A stretch of 64,000 nt of DNA from assembly GCF_001613125.1 (NCBI RefSeq), contig NZ_BDBT01000006.1, forward strand, positions 124,001 to 188,000. Direction: 5' to 3'. The position numbers and the translations under genes are program-made. This DNA is from Nocardia shimofusensis NBRC 100134 (GTDB lineage Bacteria; Actinomycetota; Actinomycetes; Mycobacteriales; Mycobacteriaceae). The notes below the pieces were generated by a model. That model had not been told where the DNA came from. It ran no database searches and saw nothing but the letters and a program-made list of their open reading frames with translations. Below, piece after piece: positions 11,533 through 20,199 of this stretch; positions within the stretch are counted from its first letter, which is position 1; every line of letters begins with the position of its first letter.

Positions 11533-12135
11533 ATGACAACCGAAAACGTGGTGGACGGGCCGGTCCAGACGCTTGCCAGATCGGCGTGGCAGGCGATTCT
11601 CGTGACCGGTGTGATCTCGGTGCTCGTGGGCATCGTCGTACTCGTGTGGCCCGGTAAGACGCTGCTGGTGGCCGGCATCCTGTTCGGCATCTATCTGGTG
11701 GTCTCCGGTGCGCTGCAGTTGGTGTCGGCCTTCGGTGCGACCAAGACCGCGGGCATGCGGGTGCTGTACTTCCTCAGCGGCGCACTCTCGATCGTGGTCG
11801 GCGTGTTCTGTTTCCGCGACGAGCTGACCTCGATCCTGCTGCTGGGCCTGTGGATCGGCATCGGCTGGCTGTTCCGCGGCGTCGCGCTGATGGTGGCCGT
11901 GGTGTCCGAGCCCACCCTGCCGGGGCGCGGCTGGCAGGGCCTGTTCGGTGTGCTGACCATCATCGCCGGCGTGATCCTGGTGATCTGGCCGGTCAGTTCG
12001 ATCGCCACCCTGACCCTGGTGGCTGGTATCTGGCTGATCGTGCTCGGTGTGACCGAGATCGTCACCGCGATCGGGGTCCGCAGGGACGCCAAGAGGCTCG
12101 ACGACGCGCTTCGGGTGCCACCGAATCCCGTGTAA
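11533..12135 (+). CDS. HdeD/DUF308 family membrane protein
   Basis: A 200-aa protein with six hydrophobic segments arranged as three hairpins, including ILVTGVISVLVGIVVLVWP and LLVAGILFGIYLVVSGALQL. This is the DUF308 repeat found in E. coli HdeD. HdeD is linked to acid resistance there; in actinobacteria the role is untested. The tail is short and basic. It is convergent with the acyl-CoA ligase and is followed by a hairpin. Confidence 0.85.
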   Translation: MTTENVVDGPVQTLARSAWQAILVTGVISVLVGIVVLVWPGKTLLVAGILFGIYLVVSGALQLVSAFGATKTAGMRVLYFLSGALSIVVGVFCFRDELTSILLLGLWIGIGWLFRGVALMVAVVSEPTLPGRGWQGLFGVLTIIAGVILVIWPVSSIATLTLVAGIWLIVLGVTEIVTAIGVRRDAKRLDDALRVPPNPV

Positions 12136-12154
12136 CGCGAAGTGCGGGAGAAGG

Positions 12155-12191
12155 GCTCGGGAGCCGCGTCCGGCAGACGCCGCTCCCGAGC
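12155..12191. terminator. Hairpin between convergent genes
   Basis: GCTCGGGAGC (12155-12164) pairs with GCTCCCGAGC (12182-12191). A nested GCGTC/GACGC extends the stem after one C:C mismatch. It sits 20 bases after the DUF308 stop and 10 bases before the ligase stop. There is no T-run, so factor-independent termination is likely but not certain. Confidence 0.6.
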
Positions 12192-12200
12192 GGGGGACTC

Positions 12201-13733
12201 TCAGACGTACTGGGCGCGCAGCTTGCCCTTGACCAGCTTGCCGGTGGGTGTGCGCGGCAGATCCTCGGCGAAGTCGAAGCTGCGGGGGACCTTGTAGTGG
12301 GCGATCCGCTCACGCAGGAAATCGCGCAGTTCGCTCGCCAGCTCCGGTCCGGTCTCGACGCCGGGCGCCGCCTGCACGACCGCCTTCACCGACTCACCCA
12401 TCTCCTCGTCGGGCACGCCGATCACGGCCACGTCCAACACCTTCGGGTGCAGCGCGAGCGCGTCCTCGATCTCCTGCGGGTAGATGTTCACGCCGCCGGA
12501 GATGATCATGAAAGCCTTGCGATCGGTGAGGAACAGGTAGCCCTCGTCATCGACGTAGCCGATGTCGCCGGTGGTGGTCCACGTCGGATGCTCCGGGTGA
12601 GCCGCCTCGGCGGTCTTGGCCGGATCGTTGTGGTAGGCGAACGGCGCCACCTCGCGCTCGAAGTACACGGTGCCGATCTCGCCGACCGGCAGCTCCGCAC
12701 CGTCGTCTCCGCAGATGCGGATGACGCCGAGGCCCGCCCTGCCGACCGAACCCTGCTTGCGCAGCCACTGCTCGCTGTCGATGAAGGTGACGCCGTTGGC
12801 CTCGGTGGAGGCGTAGTACTCGTGCAGCACCGGGCCCCACCAGTCGATCATCGCGCGCTTGACCTCGACCGGGCACGGCGCCGCGGCGTGCACGGCCACC
12901 TTCAGGCTGGACACGTCGTAGCGGTTGCGCACCGACTCGTCGAGCTTGAGCATGCGCACGAACATGGTCGGCACCCACTGGCTGTGGGTCACCGAGAACT
13001 TCTCGATGGTCGCCAGCGCCTTCTCGGCATCGAACTTCTCCATCACGACCAGCGTGCCGCCCAGGGCGTGCACGACGCCGCCGAACCGCAGCGGCGCGGC
13101 GTGATACAGCGGCGCGGGCGAGAGGTACACGGTCTCGGTGTCGAATCCGTACATCGGACCGAAGATCGCGGTGTAGGTGTCGCCGGGTGCGTCGCCGACC
13201 TGGCGTTCCGGCAGCGGCTGTTTGATGCCCTTCGGCCTGCCGGTGGTGCCCGAGGAGTACAGCATGTCGGTGCCGCGCGGCTGGTCTTCCATCGGCTCGG
13301 CCGAGGACGCGGCCAGCGCGTCTTCGTAGCAGGTGTGGCCGGGGACCTCGCCGCCGTAGGCGATGCGGAGTTCGACCTTCGGGGTCTGCTCGACGATCGC
13401 CTGCGCGGCCTCGGACAGATCGGCCGACACGATCAGCGCCTTCGCTCCGCAATCGTCGACGATGTAGGCGATCTCGGCGGGGGACAGGTGCCAGTTGACG
13501 GCGGTGATGTAAAGCCCGGATCGCAATGCGGCCCAGTAGACCTCGTAGATCTTCGGGTCGTTGCCCGACACCAGCGCCAGGTGGTCGCCCTTGCGCAGCC
13601 CCGCTTCGCGCAGGTGCCGCGCGAGCCGGATCGAGTTGTCCTCCAGCTCCCGATAGGTCAGCGTCTCGCCGGATTCGGCCATGACCACCGCGGGCTTGTC
13701 CGGGAAACGGTCGACGTGTGCGCCGGGATACAT
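12201..13733 (-). CDS. Acyl-CoA synthetase (FadD-like AMP-forming ligase)
   Basis: A 510-aa ANL-superfamily enzyme that activates a carboxylic acid with ATP and CoA. The AMP-binding P-loop is LYSSGTTGRPKG; the adenine motif region reads YYASTEANG; then TGDIGYVDDEGYLFLTDR and the hinge region IISGGVNIYPQEIE; the catalytic Lys is in RTPTGKLVKGKL. The substrate is not evident. The ATG at 13733 has GAGGAG upstream and fits the family length. It is divergent from the nitronate monooxygenase with 230 bases between, which should hold both promoters. Confidence 0.92.
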   Translation of the reverse strand: MYPGAHVDRFPDKPAVVMAESGETLTYRELEDNSIRLARHLREAGLRKGDHLALVSGNDPKIYEVYWAALRSGLYITAVNWHLSPAEIAYIVDDCGAKALIVSADLSEAAQAIVEQTPKVELRIAYGGEVPGHTCYEDALAASSAEPMEDQPRGTDMLYSSGTTGRPKGIKQPLPERQVGDAPGDTYTAIFGPMYGFDTETVYLSPAPLYHAAPLRFGGVVHALGGTLVVMEKFDAEKALATIEKFSVTHSQWVPTMFVRMLKLDESVRNRYDVSSLKVAVHAAAPCPVEVKRAMIDWWGPVLHEYYASTEANGVTFIDSEQWLRKQGSVGRAGLGVIRICGDDGAELPVGEIGTVYFEREVAPFAYHNDPAKTAEAAHPEHPTWTTTGDIGYVDDEGYLFLTDRKAFMIISGGVNIYPQEIEDALALHPKVLDVAVIGVPDEEMGESVKAVVQAAPGVETGPELASELRDFLRERIAHYKVPRSFDFAEDLPRTPTGKLVKGKLRAQYV

Positions 13734-13963
13734 GCTGCTCCTCGCAGGAACGAGCGGTCCGTTGCCGTGACCGCCTGGCCTAGCCGGGATACGACGAAGC
13801 ACGGCCGGGCCGGCGTCGTCGATGTCCCGTCGAGCGGTTGCTCTGGTACAGGACAATAGCCGAAAGTGAACCCGGATTCGTGTTCTGTCACACATTCGCG
13901 GTGCCGCTGGGGGCAGTCGGACCCGCTCACCTCGGTCGATCCCGGCTGTGTTGGCATGGAGCC

Positions 13964-14983
13964 ATGCCGATCGCTGATGAGACCGCACAGTTCCCGCCAG
14001 GCTCCGCCGTCGAACCGGCCCTCGTCACGCCGTGGTCGCGTGCGCTCGGCCTGCGCGTTCCGGTCGTGAACGCACCCATGGGCGGGGTGGCCGGAGGCCG
14101 GCTGGCCGCGGCGGTCACCGCGGCGGGCGGACTCGGCATGATCGGCATGGGCAGCGCCGCGACAGGCGATGCCCTGCGCCGCGAACTCGCCCACACCGAG
14201 CCGGTCACCGGCCCGTTCGGCATCGGCCTCGTCGACTGGGTCGTCGCTCGTCGCCCCGAGTTGCTGGAGATTGCCATCGCTGCCCGCCCCGCGCTGATCG
14301 CGATCTCCTTCGGCGAGGACCTGTCCTGGGCCGCGCGCGTACGGGAGCACGGCATCCGCACCGCGACCCAGGTGTTCACCGCCGACCACGCCCGTCGTGC
14401 CGCCGACGCCGGAGTCGAGGTCCTCGTCGCCCGCGGGCTCGAGGGCGGCGGACACGGCGCGATCGAGATGGCCACCGTGCCGCTGCTGGACGCGGTGCTC
14501 GCCGCCGTCGACATCCCGGTGCTGGCCGCGGGTGGGATCGGTTCCGCCGCGAGCCTGGCCGCGGTGCTCGCCGCCGGTGCGGGCGGCGCGTGGATCGGCA
14601 CCGCCCTGGCGGCGTGCGCCGAATCCTCGCTGTCGGCCACCGGTCGCCAGGCGATGCTCGCCGCCGACGGCGCCGACACCGTGGTGACCACCGCTGTCGA
14701 CGTCGCCCTGGGCTACCCGTGGCCTGCCCATTTCCCGTCGCGGGTGCTGCGCAACGATTTCGTCACCGCCTGGACCGGACACGAAGACGCCTTGCGCGCC
14801 GACGCGGGCGCCCGGGACACCCTGCGTGCCGGGATCGCCGCCGACGATCCCCGGGTGCTGCCGGTCGACGCGGGGCAGGGCGTCGGGTTGGTCACCGCCG
14901 TCGAACCCGTCGCGCGGGTGCTCGACGGCTGGTGCCGCGGGGCGGCCGAATTGCTCGCACCCCGAACTCCGATCGGCAGCTGA
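13964..14983 (+). CDS. Nitronate monooxygenase / 2-nitropropane dioxygenase-like flavoprotein
   Basis: A 339-aa FMN-dependent TIM-barrel enzyme. It shows the N-terminal NAPMGGVAGGRLAAAV motif, the central EGGGHGAI loop and the phosphate-binding LAAGGIGSAASLAAVLAAGA segment. Members oxidise alkyl nitronates or related propionate-3-nitronate toxins; some reduce enoyl-type substrates. The start at ATG 13964 directly precedes the conserved region. No Shine-Dalgarno stands out. It is divergent from the acyl-CoA ligase and convergent with the Dyp peroxidase. Confidence 0.9.
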   Translation: MPIADETAQFPPGSAVEPALVTPWSRALGLRVPVVNAPMGGVAGGRLAAAVTAAGGLGMIGMGSAATGDALRRELAHTEPVTGPFGIGLVDWVVARRPELLEIAIAARPALIAISFGEDLSWAARVREHGIRTATQVFTADHARRAADAGVEVLVARGLEGGGHGAIEMATVPLLDAVLAAVDIPVLAAGGIGSAASLAAVLAAGAGGAWIGTALAACAESSLSATGRQAMLAADGADTVVTTAVDVALGYPWPAHFPSRVLRNDFVTAWTGHEDALRADAGARDTLRAGIAADDPRVLPVDAGQGVGLVTAVEPVARVLDGWCRGAAELLAPRTPIGS

Positions 14984-15159
14984 CCTGCCTCGGACCGGTC
15001 CCGGCCGAGCGCGTCGGTGCGGCGTCGCCGCGCACAGCAGTCGACGATGATCGGTCCGATTCGTCACCGGATCGGACCGGAGCCGCCCATCGACAGACGG
15101 CAGAGCCGAGCGCGCGGGGTGGCCGGGCGGTGAGGAGAGGTGCCGACCACCCGCCTCGG

Positions 15160-16374
15160 TCAGGTCTCGAAGAGGGTCTGTCCGAGGTACCCGCCCGGCT
15201 CTCGCACGCCCGGAGGCAGTGCGAACACCGCGGACCCGATGGGGGTCGTCCACTCGTTGAGGGCGTCGAACTCCGCCAGGCGTGCCTGCACGGGGAGAAA
15301 TTGGGTGTGCAGGTCGCGCTGGTAGGCGGTGAACAGCTGGCCGGAGTTGGAGATCTGGCCCGGGCCGGGCGCGTCGTCGTAGTTGTAGCCGCGTCGCAGG
15401 AACTGCTCGCCGGGGTGGGTGCGCCTGGCACGTGCGACGTGTGACGACGGTGGAATGACCGGGATGCCTAACGAGTCGACAGCGGCCAGGTCGGGGTCGT
15501 CGAACTCGTTCGTGCCGGTCAGCGGGGCGCCGGTGGCGAGCGTGCGGCCGATGGTGAGTTCGCGTCCGGCCGGGTCGATCTGGTCCCAGGTGTCGAGGTT
15601 CATCGCGATGCGGCGCAGCACCAGTGAGGTGCCGCCTGCCAGCCACGGGGTCGCCGAACCGTCGTCCCACACCAGCCGGTCGAATTCCACGCCGGGCGCG
15701 GGGTTGACCGTTCCGTCGACTTGCCCCATGAGATTGCGTGGGGTCCGGCCGGGCTCGGCGTCGCGGAAGCCGCGTTGCACCCAGCGCACGGTGACCAGGG
15801 AGGTGACGCTGCGGGAGAGCACCCGGACCGCGTGGGCGACGGTGGTGGCTTCCTCGGCGCAGACCTGGAGGAGCAGGTCGCCGTCGCACCACGCCGGATC
15901 GAGCCGGTCGATGGAGAACGGCGGCAGTGGTCCCAACCAGGCGGGCCGGTGGTGATCGAGCCCGGCGGCGGTGAACACCCCCGGGCCGAAACCGACCGTG
16001 ATGGTGAGCCGCGCGGGGCGGGCCGCCAGTTCCGGTTCGGTGTCGGCGAGGGCGGGTTCGCCCCCGGTCAGGCGAGCGGCATCGACCGTCCAGATCTTCA
16101 GCAGGCCGATGATGTCGTCGCGGTCGAGGCCGGGGCGCAGGTCGACGGCCAGGAAGGTGGCATGACGCTGCGGCCGGGTGGCGATCCCGGCTTGGTGCTC
16201 GCCGTGGAACGGTTCGGTCGCCGCAGCCGAGGGCGCCGCGCTCTCGCTGCTTCCGCGCGCGAGAGCTCCCGCCCCGAGCCCGGCAGCGCCTGCCGCACCT
16301 GCCGCGACGGCGCCCGCTCCCAGCAGCCGCCGTCGTGACCAGCCCCGCGCCTGTTCGCGCTCAGGCACCGTCAT
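15160..16374 (-). CDS. Tat-exported Dyp-type haem peroxidase (EfeB/DtpA-like)
   Basis: A 404-aa secreted peroxidase. A twin-arginine signal (WSRRRLLGAGAV) opens the protein. The family motif GXXDG appears as GQVDG near residue 219, its Asp being the distal catalytic residue. The proximal His and Arg lie in SSHVARARRTHPGEQ. The start overlaps the end of the PCu(A)C chaperone gene by 14 bases, so the two are co-transcribed. There is no EfeU or EfeO nearby, so the context is copper, as I recall for the Streptomyces lividans DtpA locus, rather than iron uptake. Confidence 0.92.
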   Translation of the reverse strand: MTVPEREQARGWSRRRLLGAGAVAAGAAGAAGLGAGALARGSSESAAPSAAATEPFHGEHQAGIATRPQRHATFLAVDLRPGLDRDDIIGLLKIWTVDAARLTGGEPALADTEPELAARPARLTITVGFGPGVFTAAGLDHHRPAWLGPLPPFSIDRLDPAWCDGDLLLQVCAEEATTVAHAVRVLSRSVTSLVTVRWVQRGFRDAEPGRTPRNLMGQVDGTVNPAPGVEFDRLVWDDGSATPWLAGGTSLVLRRIAMNLDTWDQIDPAGRELTIGRTLATGAPLTGTNEFDDPDLAAVDSLGIPVIPPSSHVARARRTHPGEQFLRRGYNYDDAPGPGQISNSGQLFTAYQRDLHTQFLPVQARLAEFDALNEWTTPIGSAVFALPPGVREPGGYLGQTLFET

Positions 16375-16915
16375 CAGGGGTCGCCGGAGCCGCCGGGGCG
16401 CCGTGACCGGAATTGGGCACGTAATTCTCCTGGTTGCCCGCGAAGTCGCGGACCTGCGCGGTGAACGTCGTGGTCGAGCCGTCGCCGAAGGACAGCGTCA
16501 CCGGCACTTCCGAACCGGTGCGCAGCGGGCCGTTGAGGCCCATGAACATGATGTGTTCGCGACCGGGCGCCAGCGTCAAGGTGCTGCCCGCGGGCACGAC
16601 GAAGCCGCCGTCCTTCTCGCGCATGGTGGTGACGCCGGACGCGTCCACCACGACCTCGTGGAGTTCCACGCGTTCGGAGGCCGGGCTGGTGGCCGACACG
16701 ATGGTCAGTTCGCTGTCGCCGGCATTGGTGAGCACGCCGAAAGCGGCGGACATACCGCTGTCGGCGGCCTTGATCCACTGGTCCTCGATGGTGACTTCCT
16801 CGGCCGCGGGGGTATCGGCGGGCGAGCTGTCGCCGGAGCAGGCGTTGAGCAGAAAGGGGGCGATCGCGACGACGGCGAGGCCGGCGACGCGACGGTGCAG
16901 GGATCGCTTGATCAT
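16361..16915 (-). CDS. PCu(A)C copper chaperone, lipoprotein
   Basis: A 184-aa extracytoplasmic copper-binding protein. The signal ends in a lipobox LLNAC (lipidated Cys), and the mature domain is the DUF461/PCu(A)C fold. Copper ligands of the H(M)X10MX21HXM type are visible in part: ERVELHEVV, then TTMREKDGG, then PGREHIMFMG. The tail ends in NYVPNSGHG. It likely hands Cu(I) to a secreted or membrane cuproenzyme. It overlaps the Dyp peroxidase gene downstream, indicating joint expression. Confidence 0.9.
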   Translation of the reverse strand: MIKRSLHRRVAGLAVVAIAPFLLNACSGDSSPADTPAAEEVTIEDQWIKAADSGMSAAFGVLTNAGDSELTIVSATSPASERVELHEVVVDASGVTTMREKDGGFVVPAGSTLTLAPGREHIMFMGLNGPLRTGSEVPVTLSFGDGSTTTFTAQVRDFAGNQENYVPNSGHGAPAAPATPDDGA

Positions 16916-16957
16916 GGGAGGGGACTCCGTTCGAGTTCAGGTGTGGCACGACGCACA

Positions 16958-16999
16958 GGCGTCCCGCGTGGCAGGGGCGCTGGCGTCCCGCGTGGCAGG
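16958..16999. repeat. 18-base direct repeat upstream of the copper chaperone
   Basis: GGCGTCCCGCGTGGCAGG occurs at 16958-16975 and 16982-16999, a 24-base period, about 40-80 bases upstream of the PCu(A)C start on its 5' side. It may be a regulator-binding repeat or a slippage product. Confidence 0.6.
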
Positions 17000-17127
17000 A
17001 CCGCGCAGGCGCCGGTGAGGGCATCCGTGAAAGGTGACGACGCGCAACGGGCGTCGATGGCATGAAGACGGGCGCACGATCCGGCCACTACGACGCGCCG
17101 GCGGCCTCGTCCTTCATCGAGAAGAAC

Positions 17128-17658
17128 TCAACGTCGCCGCGGAGGTCCGCGGGTCCCCGCTCCACCGGACAGCAACCGCCCGGATCGGACCGCCGGCTCC
17201 GCGCCGACGAGCACGACCGGCGCGTACTGCCACCGAAACACGCCGGCAAGCGCGGCCAAGGCGCGGCGCACGCTGGACGCGGCCGCGAGAAGTCCGGCCT
17301 CCGCCCCCCGGATCAGCAGCGCCGCGCACAGCATCGCCACCAGATGGGCGACCACCATGGCGGGCGTCAGGTGCGCGGAATGCGGGTGGCCGACGGTCAG
17401 TGCCGCGTGACCGATGCCCTGCCCGGCGGCCAGCAACGCCACCAGTTCGACCCGGCCGACCCGGCCCCGCCGCGACCCCGCGGCGACACCGACGGCCGCG
17501 CACGCGCCGATCAATTGGACGAGCGCCGCCTGCGAGAGATGAACGGTCCCGCCGCCGAGCGGATGGGCAGCCAGGCTGACGGCTCCGGCGGCCGCCCCGA
17601 CGAGCGCACCGCGCGCCGCCGCTGCTCCCTCGTGAACCGCCGTCCGCACGCCATGCAT
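17128..17658 (-). CDS. Small polytopic membrane protein near copper genes
   Basis: A 176-aa protein with about four hydrophobic helices, among them SQAALVQLIGACAAVGVAAG and HLTPAMVVAHLVAMLCAALL. His residues lie within or next to helices (SLAAHPLGG, GQGIGHAAL, VVAHLV). It is on the same strand and upstream of the PCu(A)C-Dyp pair with a 212-base gap, so it may have its own promoter. I do not recognise a named family. A part in metal handling is inferred only from position and the His residues. Confidence 0.7.
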   Translation of the reverse strand: MHGVRTAVHEGAAAARGALVGAAAGAVSLAAHPLGGGTVHLSQAALVQLIGACAAVGVAAGSRRGRVGRVELVALLAAGQGIGHAALTVGHPHSAHLTPAMVVAHLVAMLCAALLIRGAEAGLLAAASSVRRALAALAGVFRWQYAPVVLVGAEPAVRSGRLLSGGAGTRGPPRRR

Positions 17659-17703
17659 ACTACCCGGCGTCGTAGATCGGGCGGGGTGAGGTCGGGCTCT
17701 GTC

Positions 17704-19056
17704 TCAGCTCCCCGTTCGACCGAGCATGTGACGCAGCGCGTCCTCGAGTTCCGGATGCCGGAACGAGTGCCCGGCGGCGACCAGCCGGCTGGGCAGCACG
17801 CGCTGATCGGCGGCGGCGAGCTCGCGCGCGCCTTCAGTGCCCAACAGCAGCGCGGGTCCGAAGCCGGGCACCGGGAGCAGGGCCGGGCGATGCATGACCC
17901 GTGCCAGCACACGGGTGAACTCGCTGTTGCGCACCGGGTTCGGGGCGACCGCATTGACCGGTCCGGACAGCGTGTCGTCCCAGAGGGCACGGTGGTAGAT
18001 GTCGACCATGTCGTCGAGCCCGATCCAGGAGAACCACTGCTCGCCGCTGCCGATCCGCCCGCCCAGACCGGCGCCGAACAGCGGTCGCAGCAGGCGCAGG
18101 GTGCCGCCGCGTGGCGAGAGGACGATGCCCGTGCGGACCCGCACCGTGCGGATTCCCGCCTCCTCGGCGGGACGGGTCGCCGCTTCCCAGTCGGTGACGA
18201 GATCGGCGAGGAAACCGTGGCCGCGCTCGGCGTCCTCGGTGAGGGTCTCCTGTCCCCGGTCGTAGCCGTAGTAGCCGATGGCCGAGGCGCTGACGAAGCG
18301 GGACACGCCGGTACGGGCGGCGAGCTCGGCGAGGGCGCGGGTGGGCTCGATCCGGCTGTCGGCGACGGCACGTTTGTGTTCCTCGGTGAAGCGCCCCGCG
18401 ATGGTCGCGCCCGCCAGGTGCACCACCGCGTCCACGCCGTCGAGCAGGCCGGCATCGGGGGCATCGGGATCCCAGCGGCGTTCGCCGGGACCGCTCGGGG
18501 TGTGACGTACCAGGCGCAGCACCCGATGCCCGCCGGTGCCGAGGAACGCGCAGAGCGCGGTGCCGACCAGTCCGGACGCGCCGGTGACCGCGACCGTCAG
18601 CGGGGCGAGGCCGTGCTCGGACGCCCGGCGATGGGCGAGCAGGTCGCCGCTGAGCTGGCGGTAGCGGTAGTCGAACATCGAGCGCAGCGCGACGGCCGGG
18701 ATCGAGGTGTCGACGCGGTCGATCACGCGGGTGTGGTCGGCGTCGACCTGCTCGAACTCGTGGATGTGCCGCCAGTGCAGCAACCGTGCGACCGGTGCCG
18801 AGGCGAGTCCGTCGGCGGCCACGGCATCCACGAACCGCCGCGGCGGGTCGTAGCCGGTGGGGTCGTGCTCGGCCACCCAGCGCAATCCGCCGGGCAGCCC
18901 GAGCACGGCGCGACCGTCGGCGAGTGAATCCGCTTCGGCGATCGGTGTGACCGGCTGCCAGGGCGGCGCCAGCCGGGTGAAAGCGCCCGGCCTGGCGTGC
19001 CAGGCGAAGACCTCGTCACGGGAACCGGGGACGACGCTCGAGCAGTCGATGGACAT
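17704..19056 (-). CDS. SRPBCC-TIGR01777 family epimerase fusion
   Basis: A 450-aa two-part protein. Residues about 1-150 form an SRPBCC/START-like ligand-binding domain (SIDCSSVVPGSRDEVFAWHARPG). Residues about 155-450 are an extended SDR of the YfcH/TIGR01777 group, with the nucleotide motif VAVTGASGLVGTALCAFLG, HLAGATIAGRF, SASAIGYYG and the DUF1731 tail (PSRLVAAGHSFRHPELEDALRHML). This fusion is common in actinobacteria; the substrate is unknown. It reads toward the small membrane protein with a 45-base gap and could share its transcript. Confidence 0.88.
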   Translation of the reverse strand: MSIDCSSVVPGSRDEVFAWHARPGAFTRLAPPWQPVTPIAEADSLADGRAVLGLPGGLRWVAEHDPTGYDPPRRFVDAVAADGLASAPVARLLHWRHIHEFEQVDADHTRVIDRVDTSIPAVALRSMFDYRYRQLSGDLLAHRRASEHGLAPLTVAVTGASGLVGTALCAFLGTGGHRVLRLVRHTPSGPGERRWDPDAPDAGLLDGVDAVVHLAGATIAGRFTEEHKRAVADSRIEPTRALAELAARTGVSRFVSASAIGYYGYDRGQETLTEDAERGHGFLADLVTDWEAATRPAEEAGIRTVRVRTGIVLSPRGGTLRLLRPLFGAGLGGRIGSGEQWFSWIGLDDMVDIYHRALWDDTLSGPVNAVAPNPVRNSEFTRVLARVMHRPALLPVPGFGPALLLGTEGARELAAADQRVLPSRLVAAGHSFRHPELEDALRHMLGRTGS

Positions 19057-19257
19057 GTCCGGAATCTAGCCGCGAACGGTGCGGCGAAACCTCGGTCGGC
19101 GGAATCGGATCCGGATCGTGGGAAGGGGGAGGTCCCTGGCAGCCACACCCCGGACTGCGGCAGACTCGACCACAGGCCCCGGGGTGACCAGACCTACCGG
19201 CGGGACCGAGCCGATCGACCCGGCCGAGCGAGCAGGCGAGTTCGATGAGGAGCCGTG

Positions 19258-20142
19258 ATGGGAGAAGGTATGAGCGCACGGGAGACTCCGGGGCACGCGC
19301 CGATCCTGGTGGCGGTGGACGGCTCACCGAGTTCGCGGCAGGCGGCCGCCTGGGCCGCGGTGACCGCCGCACTACACGACGCCCCTTTGCGCGTGCTCAA
19401 CTCGATCGACGACTGCGCGGGACCGGCGCGCCTCCTGTCGGCGGCCGATCGGGAACGCCTGCGCGTGGACGGCGAGGGCCTGGTCGCCGCGGCCGCGCGG
19501 ATCGCGCGCGAGGCGGTGGACGCCGAGCTGGACATCAGCACCGAGGTCTGCGCGGACCTGGTGATCCCCACCCTGCTGGAGCGCTCGGCCACGGCGCGCA
19601 TGATCGCGCTGGGCAGCCGGGGGACGGGCGCGTACCTGCCCGGCCTGCTCGGATCCGTGACGACGGCGGTGGTGCGGCACGCGAAGTGCCCGGTGGCGGT
19701 GATCCCCGACCGGTCCGTCGACGACGAGGCCTTGCACCGGGCGCCGGTGGTCGTCGGCGTGGACGGCAGCCCGCACAGTGTGGCGGCGGTGGATTTCGCC
19801 ATCGAGGAAGCCGCTCGCCGCGAGGTCGAACTGGTCGCGGTGCACTCCTGGTGCGACACCAGCACCGTCGCCCTTCCAGCCGACTGGGAGGCGATCCGGA
19901 CCGCGGAGGAGGCGGTGCTGGCCGAGCGAATGGCCGGGTACGGACAGGACTATCCGGAGGTGACGATTCGTCGGATCGTGGTGTCCGACCGCCCGGTCCG
20001 CGCCCTGCGCGAGGCCGCGAGACAGGCGCAGTTGCTGGTCGTCGGAAGTCGCGGCCGAGGCGGGTTCGCCGGCATGCAGCTCGGCTCCACCAGCAATGCG
20101 CTGCTGCACATCGTGGCATGCCCGATGGTCGTGGTGCGCTGA
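19258..20142 (+). CDS. Tandem-domain universal stress protein (UspA family)
   Basis: A 294-aa protein with two Usp domains. Each carries the ATP-binding signature G-2X-G-9X-G(S/T): GSRGTGAYLPGLLGS in the first and GSRGRGGFAGMQLGS in the second, and each opens with a VAVDGS or VGVDGS strand. Mycobacterial homologues respond to hypoxia and stationary phase. AGGAG at 19248-19252 supports ATG 19258; GTG 19255 and ATG 19270 are alternatives. It is a paralogue of the gene at 26044. I saw no DosR box upstream. Confidence 0.9.
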   Translation: MGEGMSARETPGHAPILVAVDGSPSSRQAAAWAAVTAALHDAPLRVLNSIDDCAGPARLLSAADRERLRVDGEGLVAAAARIAREAVDAELDISTEVCADLVIPTLLERSATARMIALGSRGTGAYLPGLLGSVTTAVVRHAKCPVAVIPDRSVDDEALHRAPVVVGVDGSPHSVAAVDFAIEEAARREVELVAVHSWCDTSTVALPADWEAIRTAEEAVLAERMAGYGQDYPEVTIRRIVVSDRPVRALREAARQAQLLVVGSRGRGGFAGMQLGSTSNALLHIVACPMVVVR

Positions 20143-20199
20143 CTCCGGGTCCTACCGGAACGCTCGTGCGCCGGGACGGGGTGCGTTACATTCCGACGG

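Noticed and set aside
13838..14983. KstR-type operator near the acyl-CoA ligase / nitronate monooxygenase divergence
   Set aside because: A GAAC-N10-GTTC pair is present but its spacing does not fit the KstR consensus.
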